Positions 7,032 through 11,772 of a stretch of DNA of 11,772 nt are shown here, piece after piece. Position 1 is the stretch's first letter. Each line of letters begins with the position of its first letter. The translations under genes and the position numbers were made by a program. This DNA is from Verrucomicrobiota bacterium (GTDB lineage Bacteria > Verrucomicrobiota > Kiritimatiellia > Kiritimatiellales > Tichowtungiaceae): contig JADYZA010000056.1 of assembly GCA_020853375.1 (NCBI GenBank), positions 1 to 11,772 of the forward strand, in the 5' to 3' direction. The notes below the pieces were generated by a model, which was not told the DNA's origin, did no database searches, and worked only from the letters and a program-made list of their open reading frames with translations.

Positions 7032-8297
7032 TTAAGCCTCCTTCTCTTTAACTTCCGAAATGACAGTTCCCTTTGCAAAACGAGTTCTCAATATCGCACC
7101 TTTTTTAAGGCTGTCGGCATTACGCACGACGGAGCCATCTGCTGTCTCAGTCAAACTGTAGCCGCGATCCAGCACCGCCAACGGACTTAACGAGCGCAGT
7201 TGTACTTCGAGTCTCCGCAGATTTTGTTTGCGCTCCGCGACCGCGCTTTCCATCCGATGAGCCATTATCTGCTGCAATCCCGGCAGTCGCTGTTTCTGGA
7301 CGCTCACAGCATTTTTTAAACACTCCGCGAGAGTTCGACTGGTTTCATCAACCTGTTGTTGCCTCAAACGGAGTCCATCCATCAGCGCATGCATCATCGT
7401 TTGACGGAATCCGGGAATCCGTTCGCGCAAAATATGCACCTGATTTTGCAGCGAACCGCCCAGCCGCGCGGCCAGCCGTGTAATCTGGGTTTCCAATTCG
7501 GTTTTCACCGGAACCGCCAGCTCGGCGGCCGCCGATGGGGTCGGCGCACGAACGTCGGCGACAAAATCGCTGATCGTAAAATCAATTTCGTGGCCGACCG
7601 CCGAAATAACCGGAATCTGCGATGCGGCGATGGCTCGGGCGACGATTTCCTCGTTGAACGCCCAAAGGTCTTCAATACTTCCGCCGCCGCGCCCGACAAT
7701 CATCAGGTCAATGTCACTTCGGGTATTGAGATAGTCAATTGCGGCGGCGATTTTTTCCGCCGCGCCTTCGCCTTGCACTGTCACCGGCGCAAGCAGGATT
7801 CCAATGTTTGGAAACCGCCGTGTCAGCACGTTAATGATGTCGCGGATCGCCGCGCCGGTCGGCGAAGTGACTACGCCGATCTTTTGCGGCAGAAGCGGCA
7901 GCGGTTTTTTACGGCTGGCATCAAACAGTCCTTCGGAGGCCAGTTTCGCTTTCAGTTTTTCAAACTGCTCCTGAAGCGAACCTTTGCCCGCTTCCTCCAT
8001 CTTGCGGATGATGAGCTGATAATTCCCACGCGGCTCGTACAGGCTGGCTTGTGCGAGAACTCGTACGTTAAGTCCGTCCTTCGGCTCGAACGTCGCGGCG
8101 GCGTTATTCTGTTTAAACATGGCGCAGGAAACGGCGGCGGCTTCATCCTTGAGCGTGAAATACCAGTGACCGCTCGCCTGACGGGTCAGCCGCGAGATTT
8201 CGCCTTCCACCCACACTTCGCCGATACCGTTTTCGAGCGTGAACCGCGCGGCGCGGTTGAGTTCGGCAACGCTATAAATTTTCCGCGTTTCTTCCAT
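7032..8297 (-). CDS. xseA: Exodeoxyribonuclease VII large subunit
   Basis: A 421-residue catalytic subunit of exonuclease VII, a little shorter than the E. coli protein. The N-terminal OB-fold (about 6-100) has YSVAELNR and VWVEGEISRLTRQASGHWYF. The nuclease domain follows, with GVVTSPTGAAIRDI, the conserved GRGGGSIEDLWAFNEE, AVGHEIDFTISDFVADVRAP and TPSAAAE. The C-terminal half is a long coiled coil that binds XseB copies, ending with the LSPLAVLDRGYSL motif and a small beta cap. Its ATG shares one base with the TGA stop of the upstream phosphodiesterase gene (TGATG), and xseB follows 2 nt after its stop. Confidence 0.96.
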   Translation of the reverse strand: MEETRKIYSVAELNRAARFTLENGIGEVWVEGEISRLTRQASGHWYFTLKDEAAAVSCAMFKQNNAAATFEPKDGLNVRVLAQASLYEPRGNYQLIIRKMEEAGKGSLQEQFEKLKAKLASEGLFDASRKKPLPLLPQKIGVVTSPTGAAIRDIINVLTRRFPNIGILLAPVTVQGEGAAEKIAAAIDYLNTRSDIDLMIVGRGGGSIEDLWAFNEEIVARAIAASQIPVISAVGHEIDFTISDFVADVRAPTPSAAAELAVPVKTELETQITRLAARLGGSLQNQVHILRERIPGFRQTMMHALMDGLRLRQQQVDETSRTLAECLKNAVSVQKQRLPGLQQIMAHRMESAVAERKQNLRRLEVQLRSLSPLAVLDRGYSLTETADGSVVRNADSLKKGAILRTRFAKGTVISEVKEKEA

Positions 8298-9067
8298 CAG
8301 GCTCTTTCGCGAATCCGTTCAATCGAGCGGGTCTTGCCGGTTTTGATGTCAATATCCAGAATGACGCCTTCCAGCGCCGGGTCTTTGTTCGACGTATCGA
8401 ATTTCTGCGGCATACCGGTGATAAAGCGCTGAATAACCGGCTCCACTTCGCGACCGATCACGGAATCCTTCGGACCGGTCATTCCGAGGTCTGTAATATA
8501 CGCCGTGCCGTTAGGCAGGATGGTTTCGTCCGAAGTTTGGACGTGAGTATGTGTTCCAAGAACGGCGGTGACGCGCCCGTCGAGATAGCGGCCCAGCGCG
8601 ATTTTTTCCGACGTCGCCTCGGCGTGGAAATCAATCAGGATGGTTTTGGACTTGGTCATGCCGATCAGCCGGTCGGCGGCGCGAAATGGGCAATCGGCCG
8701 GATCCAGAAAAACCCGTCCAATCAGGGAAATAATGCAGATCGGTCCTTCATCGGTTTCGATGGTTGTCATTCCGCGGCCTGCGGCGGCGGGCGGAAAATT
8801 CGCCGGACGAATCAGCCGCGGCTCCGTTTCCAGCAGGCTGGTCAGATTTTTATCGTCCCAGGCATGGTCGCCGAGCGTCAACGCGGCGGCTCCGGCGGCA
8901 AAAAGAGCTTCGACGATTTCCGGCGACGGCCCGCGCCCTCCAGCGGCGTTCTCGGCGTTGGCGATCACCAGATCAATCCGGCCTTCGTCGCGCAGCCGAT
9001 TCGTCACACGTTGGAAAACCTGCCGTCCTGCACTGCCGACCATATCGCCTGTAAAAAGGATTTTCAT
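8297..9067 (-). CDS. YmdB-family metallophosphoesterase (2',3'-cyclic nucleotide phosphodiesterase type)
   Basis: A 256-residue protein of the YmdB family (TIGR00282 type), whose studied members are dimetal phosphodiesterases acting on 2',3'-cAMP and similar substrates. Visible metal-site elements are GDMVG with D8, ANAENAAGG with E39 and N40, LGDHAWD with H68, IDFHAEATSEK with H148, and GTHTHVQT with H173 and H175. At residue 67 the family's usual Asn of the GNH motif is Asp. The start is ATG 9067, giving the typical MKILFTGD opening, although no strong ribosome-binding site precedes it. It overlaps the xseA start by one base, so it is very likely co-translated with exonuclease VII, suggesting a link to nucleic-acid turnover. 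Calcineurin-like phosphatase of another subfamily is a less likely alternative. Confidence 0.88.
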   Translation of the reverse strand: MKILFTGDMVGSAGRQVFQRVTNRLRDEGRIDLVIANAENAAGGRGPSPEIVEALFAAGAAALTLGDHAWDDKNLTSLLETEPRLIRPANFPPAAAGRGMTTIETDEGPICIISLIGRVFLDPADCPFRAADRLIGMTKSKTILIDFHAEATSEKIALGRYLDGRVTAVLGTHTHVQTSDETILPNGTAYITDLGMTGPKDSVIGREVEPVIQRFITGMPQKFDTSNKDPALEGVILDIDIKTGKTRSIERIRERA

Positions 9068-9117
9068 GTCGCGGAGTCTGCCACAAGGCGACCGAAAGGC
9101 GAAAGAATTTCAACAGA

Positions 9118-9492
9118 CTATTCCTGCGTTTCTGGGAACATATTCCAGTAAGAATTGCAGTTCATACAGCGTGCTTTTATGTACTCATCTTTCGGTGGTG
9201 TTCCGTTGCGGGTCGAGGATGTCAGCAGCAGCACGATTCCTTCTGACGAGTTTGCATCTGTTCCGTCTTCATACACGGCTTCAAGTTTTGTTCGCACACA
9301 GTTTTTGGAATGGCAGAAGATACATTCCAGTTTGTCGTCGATGTGTCCGTATTTTTCTTCGGCTTCGAGTTCTTTCAGTTCCTCCGGCGGCATGGCGGCC
9401 CGGCGGCGGCGTTCTCCGGCGGCCCAGATAAAAATCCCGGCAGGAAACAGAATTAGAAAAGATAAACAGCCCCAGTTCATGCGGCAGAGCAT
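9118..9492 (-). CDS. Small membrane-anchored protein with a zinc-ribbon-like cysteine pattern
   Basis: A 124-residue protein that I do not recognise. Residues about 7-25 form one hydrophobic helix (WGCLSFLILFPAGIFIWAA), followed directly by GERRRR. The positive-inside rule therefore places the C-terminal domain in the cytoplasm. The soluble part has C57-x-x-C60, C65, and C109-x-x-C112, a pattern able to bind one zinc as a ribbon, with a hydrophobic strand IVLLL between the cysteine pairs. Start ATG 9492 is preferred; an ATG four codons later is also possible, and neither has a clear ribosome-binding site. It is co-directional with trmB upstream and the YmdB homologue 50 bp downstream. No function is assigned. 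Confidence 0.65.
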   Translation of the reverse strand: MLCRMNWGCLSFLILFPAGIFIWAAGERRRRAAMPPEELKELEAEEKYGHIDDKLECIFCHSKNCVRTKLEAVYEDGTDANSSEGIVLLLTSSTRNGTPPKDEYIKARCMNCNSYWNMFPETQE

Positions 9493-9525
9493 AACCGGAT
9501 TCTTCCGGATATTGGAAACATATTG

Positions 9526-9579
9526 GGTGGGGACGGATCGCCGAGCCGTCTGCGGCGCTTTCGGCGAAAGCGCCCTACC
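9526..9579. repeat. REP-like element: two adjacent hairpins between imperfect inverted ends
   Basis: Hairpin 1 pairs GACGG (9532-9536) with CCGTC (9546-9550), plus an inner TC/GA pair. Hairpin 2 pairs GGCGCTTTC (9554-9562) with GAAAGCGCC (9566-9574) perfectly. The outer ends GGTGGGG (9526-9532) and CCCTACC (9573-9579) are inverted copies matching at 6 of 7 bases. No T tract follows on either strand, so it does not look like a simple terminator. The right end contains the trmB stop codon (complement of 9575-9577). Its structure is that of a dispersed palindromic element; genome copy number is unknown. Confidence 0.6.
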
Positions 9580-10177
9580 TTCGGACGAACGAACAGCGGC
9601 CCGGCGTTTTGTGGGCGAAGATCAGTTCGAAGTCGGACACTTCATCTTCGGACGGAACAAAGGTTTCGGTTTCTTCGAAGCGGCTGTCGGCTTTGATCAG
9701 TTTGTAGATTTCCTGAAAGTAGGGCAGGTGGTCGGTCGAGGCGTGGAGTTTTCCGCCGAGCTTGAGCGTACGGGCGATGGCATCCATGAACAGTTCGTTG
9801 AAGATGCGGTTGTGGTGGTGTTTTCCTTTCGGCCACGGATCGGGATAGAAAACGTAATAGGTGTCCACGCTTTCCGGCGGAATGAGGTACGTGACGGTGT
9901 AATAGCCGTCGCCGCGCAGAACGCGGGAATTGAACAGATTTTGCCGCACGATTTTTTTATCAAGCCGCTTGATTCGATTCATCAGGCGGTCGATTCCGAG
10001 AATATTGGTTTCCGGAAATTTTCGCGCGCGCGCCAGCAGGAACCGTCCTTTGCCGCAACCGAGGTCGATTTCGAAAGGCCGTTCCGGATGGTCGAAGCTG
10101 TTCCGGAAATCAATTGGGTTTAGCCACTGTTCCGGAAAAATCCGCAGAGTGGATTTCACTCCACTTTCATCTTTCAT
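9575..10177 (-). CDS. trmB: tRNA (guanine-N7-)-methyltransferase
   Basis: A 200-residue SAM-dependent enzyme that methylates guanine 46 in the variable loop of tRNAs. The Rossmann SAM motif is FEIDLGCGKGRFL (35-47), followed by ILGIDR (59-64). The family signature YPDPWPKGKHHHNRIF (111-126) and the late STDHLPY (147-153) are also present. It is shorter than E. coli TrmB (239 residues), mostly through a missing N-terminal extension. Start ATG 10177 lies inside a heptamer tandem repeat, and no good ribosome-binding site is visible. The C-terminal residues CSFVRR and the stop run into a palindromic element. It starts 21 bp after the M42 peptidase stop and is probably co-transcribed with it. Confidence 0.92.
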   Translation of the reverse strand: MKDESGVKSTLRIFPEQWLNPIDFRNSFDHPERPFEIDLGCGKGRFLLARARKFPETNILGIDRLMNRIKRLDKKIVRQNLFNSRVLRGDGYYTVTYLIPPESVDTYYVFYPDPWPKGKHHHNRIFNELFMDAIARTLKLGGKLHASTDHLPYFQEIYKLIKADSRFEETETFVPSEDEVSDFELIFAHKTPGRCSFVRR

Positions 10178-10191
10178 ACTTCATCTTTCAT
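10164..10191. repeat. Heptamer tandem repeat CTTTCAT x4 at the trmB start
   Basis: Four 7-nt units run CTTTCAT, CTTTCAT, ACTTCAT, CTTTCAT (10164-10191), with a degenerate fifth unit ATTTCGC after them. On the minus strand every complete unit reads ATG plus AAAG or AAGT, giving four ATGs spaced 7 nt apart. Only the ATG at 10177 opens the trmB frame; the others stop within a few codons. Confidence 0.8.
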
Positions 10192-10198
10192 ATTTCGC

Positions 10199-11269
10199 TT
10201 AGAACGGGATGAAGTTGGTGCGCGGAGTGATTTTGGCGACCACGGCGGCCAGCAGTTTGGAAACCTGCTCCAGATCGTTCAGGCTGAGCAGTTCGCACGG
10301 ACTGTGCATGTAGCGCAGCGGAATGCTGATGAGCGCGGTGGCGACACCGGCGCGGTTGAGCTGAATCGCGTTGGCATCGGTTCCGGTGCCGCGCGCTTCG
10401 GCGACGATTTGAACCGGAATTTTTTCTTCCTTAGCGGTTTTAATGATCAGTTCGAATAGCTTGTGGTTAATGTTCGGGCCGCGCGCAATGACCGGTCCAC
10501 CGTCCAGTTCCACTTTACCTTCCTGATTCACGACGCTTCCAAGGTTTGGATGATCGGTGGCGAAGGTGACATCCACAGCGATACCAACATCCGGCTCGAT
10601 GCCGAAAGCCGCCGTGCGCGCCCCGCGCAGGCCGATTTCTTCCTGAACTGTCGCCACCACATGCACTTCACACTGTGTGTTCATTTTAGCGAGCAGGCGG
10701 CCCGCCTCCAGAACAGCAAAGGCTCCGGCACGGTCGTCGAAGGCTCGTCCGACAGCGCGACCGTTTTGGAGTTCTTCAAAGCCGTATTGGATGACCAGTG
10801 GGTCGCCAATGCTAACCAGCGCTTCCGCTTCTTTTTTATTTTTCACGCCGATATCGACCCACAGGTCTTTGATCTCGGAAACTTTTTTGCGCTGATCGGC
10901 TTCTTGCAGGTGAATGGCAATCTTGCCGACCGCGCCGCGAATGATTTTTCCGCCGTTGCCGATAATGTCGACCCGCTGTCCTTGGGCGATCTGCGGATCC
11001 CATCCGCCTATTGCGGCGATCCAAAGAAAACCCTTCTCGTCGATATTCGAAATCAGAAAGCCGATTTCGTCGTAATGGCCGGCCAGCATCACTTTGACCT
11101 TGCCGCCTTTATTGATCACGGCGTGGGAATTGCCATGAACATCGGTTTCGACCCGGTCGGCGAACGGCTTGGCGTATTCCTTCCAGACGGCCGCCGCGCA
11201 GTGTTCATAACCGGACGGGCTGATGGCGTTGATCATGTCTGCTAAAAATGTCTTTGAGGTTTTATTCAT
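10199..11269 (-). CDS. M42-family metallo-aminopeptidase
   Basis: A 356-residue protein of the M42 family (TET/FrvX/glutamyl aminopeptidase type), cytoplasmic dimetal aminopeptidases that often form dodecameric shells and trim short peptides. The expected metal and catalytic residues are all visible: AGHYDEIG (H65, D67), GRAFDDRAGA (D178/D179), the acid pair in VQEEIGLRG (E210-E211), AVDVT (D233) and RYMHSPCE (H322). The start is ATG 11269, with GGAGA eight bases upstream (complement of 11278-11282). An upstream ATG at 11332 would add 21 residues unlike the family and would include that site. It is the first gene of the minus-strand run and diverges from gatC. Substrate preference cannot be told from sequence, and endoglucanase annotations of relatives are probably misnomers. 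Confidence 0.92.
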   Translation of the reverse strand: MNKTSKTFLADMINAISPSGYEHCAAAVWKEYAKPFADRVETDVHGNSHAVINKGGKVKVMLAGHYDEIGFLISNIDEKGFLWIAAIGGWDPQIAQGQRVDIIGNGGKIIRGAVGKIAIHLQEADQRKKVSEIKDLWVDIGVKNKKEAEALVSIGDPLVIQYGFEELQNGRAVGRAFDDRAGAFAVLEAGRLLAKMNTQCEVHVVATVQEEIGLRGARTAAFGIEPDVGIAVDVTFATDHPNLGSVVNQEGKVELDGGPVIARGPNINHKLFELIIKTAKEEKIPVQIVAEARGTGTDANAIQLNRAGVATALISIPLRYMHSPCELLSLNDLEQVSKLLAAVVAKITPRTNFIPF

Positions 11270-11435
11270 GGGGCTTTTCTCCGAATTGAGCTGCGGAGTT
11301 TTCCAAGGATTGGCAAAAACAGCAAGCCCCAACGCGTTCAGCTTCCAAGCTTTGTAAACAAGCAGGCCGCAACGCAGTTGCCGCTTGCCCCGTTCCGGCG
11401 GCCTGTCTATAGTTCGGCCTCATTTGGAGAAAAGC
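11270..11435. promoter_or_regulatory. Divergent M42 peptidase / gatC intergenic region
   Basis: This 166-bp gap holds the start signals of two divergent genes. TTCCAAGGATTGG at 11301-11313 is an imperfect palindrome that resembles the one at 6754-6767. A short AGCTT/AAGCT inverted repeat lies at 11340-11351. The two genes carry the same leader decamer, GGAGAAAAGC, as an inverted pair at 11273-11282 and 11426-11435. I found no convincing minus-strand promoter by eye. Confidence 0.4.
11385..11413 (+). promoter_or_regulatory. Candidate promoter for gatC
   Basis: TTGCCC at 11385-11390 and TATAGT at 11408-11413 are separated by 17 bases. The -10 hexamer matches consensus at five of six positions and the -35 at four. 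A start near 11420 would leave a leader of about 16 nt carrying the GGAGA ribosome-binding site. Confidence 0.45.
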
Positions 11436-11726
11436 ATGGCCGACTCAACACATATGGACGTTTCCTACGTCGCGCATCTGGCGCGGATTCACCTCGCGGA
11501 CGGGGAGGCCGAGCTGTTTCAGGGACAGCTCGATCAAGTGCTTACCTATGTCGAACAACTCGGCGAGCTCGACTTATCGAGCGTTGAACCGACGGCGCAC
11601 GCTATGGCGCTGGTTAATGTTTTTCGCAACGACACGCCGCGCCCCTCGCTTGAGCATGATGCCGTCATCGCCAACGCTCCCGCCGCCCGGGAAGGGCAGA
11701 TTCTCGTTCCCAAAATTATGGAGTGA
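11436..11726 (+). CDS. gatC: Asp-tRNA(Asn)/Glu-tRNA(Gln) amidotransferase subunit C
   Basis: A 96-residue protein of normal GatC length. GatC wraps around GatA and stabilises the GatCAB complex, which converts misacylated Glu-tRNA(Gln) and/or Asp-tRNA(Asn) to the amide forms. The typical N-terminal helices are present: DVSYVAHLARIHLADGEAE, then LDQVLTYVEQLGELD. The conserved VEPTAH, the FRNDTPRPSL segment and the C-terminal GQILVPKIME strand that lies against GatA follow. The start is ATG 11436, with GGAGA at 11426-11430 five bases upstream; a 17-residue upstream extension in frame runs through the likely promoter and is rejected. Its presence suggests that the organism makes at least one amide tRNA indirectly. 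Confidence 0.94.
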   Translation: MADSTHMDVSYVAHLARIHLADGEAELFQGQLDQVLTYVEQLGELDLSSVEPTAHAMALVNVFRNDTPRPSLEHDAVIANAPAAREGQILVPKIME

Positions 11727-11731
11727 CGAAC

Positions 11732-11760
11732 CACTAATCTTCACTGATTCACACTAATGA
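11732..11760. repeat. Decamer-spaced CACTRAT repeats between gatC and the next gene
   Basis: CACTAAT, CACTGAT and CACTAAT begin at 11732, 11742 and 11752, exactly 10 nt apart, with A/T-rich triplets between. They fill most of the gap between the gatC stop and the putative next start. This looks like a short degenerate tandem repeat of one helical turn per unit. Confidence 0.6.
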
Positions 11761-11768
11761 GGTTAAAG

Positions 11769-11772
11769 ATGC
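11769..11772 (+). CDS. Possible start of the next gene, perhaps gatA (partial)
   Basis: The window ends four bases into a possible ATG at 11769-11771, with GAGG at 11759-11762 six bases upstream. Order gatC-gatA is common, so the amidase subunit GatA is the natural guess. Nothing of the protein is visible, so the identity is inference from position only. Confidence 0.3.

Noticed and set aside
7356..8432. Long plus-strand open frame (358 codons) opposite xseA
   Set aside because: It lies antisense to a well-supported xseA and the end of the ymdB-like gene. Its predicted protein is rich in Arg, His and Phe with no recognisable motif, as expected of a shadow frame.
9132..9148. GGAACATATTCC palindrome, with similar ACATATT near 9519
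   Set aside because: The first copy is within the coding 3' end of the small zinc-ribbon gene, and the second matches only in part. This is probably coincidence.
9495..9510. Direct repeat CCGGAT-TCTT-CCGGAT near the start of the zinc-ribbon gene
   Set aside because: It is two 6-bp copies only, too short to rise above chance in GC-rich DNA.
9155..10123. Plus-strand open frame (322 codons) opposite the zinc-ribbon gene and trmB
   Set aside because: TrmB on the minus strand has all its family motifs. The plus-strand frame has no motif and spans the palindromic element.
10463..11245. Plus-strand open frame (260 codons) opposite the M42 peptidase
   Set aside because: The M42 gene has its full set of metal ligands, and the antisense frame shows no family features or start signal.
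1..11772. A defence island, phage, CRISPR array, tRNA or insertion sequence
   Set aside because: I looked for transposase or integrase motifs, regularly spaced repeats and tRNA-like cloverleafs. None is apparent; the window is mostly housekeeping genes.

Overview
The window is ordinary bacterial chromosome, densely coded, with short intergenic gaps and mostly Shine-Dalgarno starts of the GGAGAAAA type. Gene content (DUF3127 protein with an SSB-like tail, GatC, a short TrmB, a DAP-type lysine pathway, and a RimK-like ligase carrying an RLAN-type N-terminus), together with dispersed intergenic palindromes and short tandem repeats, points to the PVC superphylum, perhaps Kiritimatiellota, Verrucomicrobiota or Lentisphaerota. 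That placement is inferred from protein style and was not tested by phylogeny.

Layout. (1) 1-289: the 3' end of an unrecognised gene, which looks more AT-rich than the rest. (2) 387-2006, plus strand: a small DUF3127 / SSB-tail protein followed by argG (argininosuccinate synthase), ended by a short U-tailed hairpin near 2050-2068. (3) 2137-6747, plus strand: a probable five-gene operon made of a GNAT acetyltransferase, an RLAN/RimK-like ATP-grasp ligase (overlapping it by 14 nt), lysA, dapA and a two-CBS-domain protein. It closes with a strong intrinsic terminator at 6771-6800. (4) 11269-6799, minus strand: six co-directional genes, read from right to left as an M42 metallo-aminopeptidase, trmB, a small membrane-anchored zinc-ribbon protein, a YmdB-family phosphodiesterase, xseA and xseB. 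This run converges on region 3, and the xseB stop codon lies at the end of the T-tract of the opposing terminator. (5) 11436 to the end, plus strand: gatC, diverging from the M42 gene, with a probable gatA start at the very edge.

How the genes work together. lysA and dapA are the last and first dedicated steps of the diaminopimelate/lysine route, and argG is the penultimate arginine step, so regions 2 and 3 are biased to amino-acid biosynthesis. The GNAT plus ATP-grasp pair at the head of the lysine operon is the least explained module: it looks able to acylate and ligate an amino-acid or peptide substrate that the sequence does not identify. XseA and XseB form exonuclease VII, and the YmdB-like enzyme is translationally linked to them. 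TrmB and GatC belong to tRNA modification and tRNA-dependent amidation.

No mobile element, CRISPR array, rRNA or tRNA was seen. No gap exceeds 300 bases; the longest is the divergent M42/gatC region at 11270-11435. The most notable signals are the GNAT/RLAN-ATP-grasp module, the SSB-like DDDIPF tip on the DUF3127 protein, an Asn-to-Asp change in a metal-site motif of the YmdB homologue, a REP-like double hairpin that supplies the trmB stop codon, and a heptamer tandem repeat in which trmB starts.
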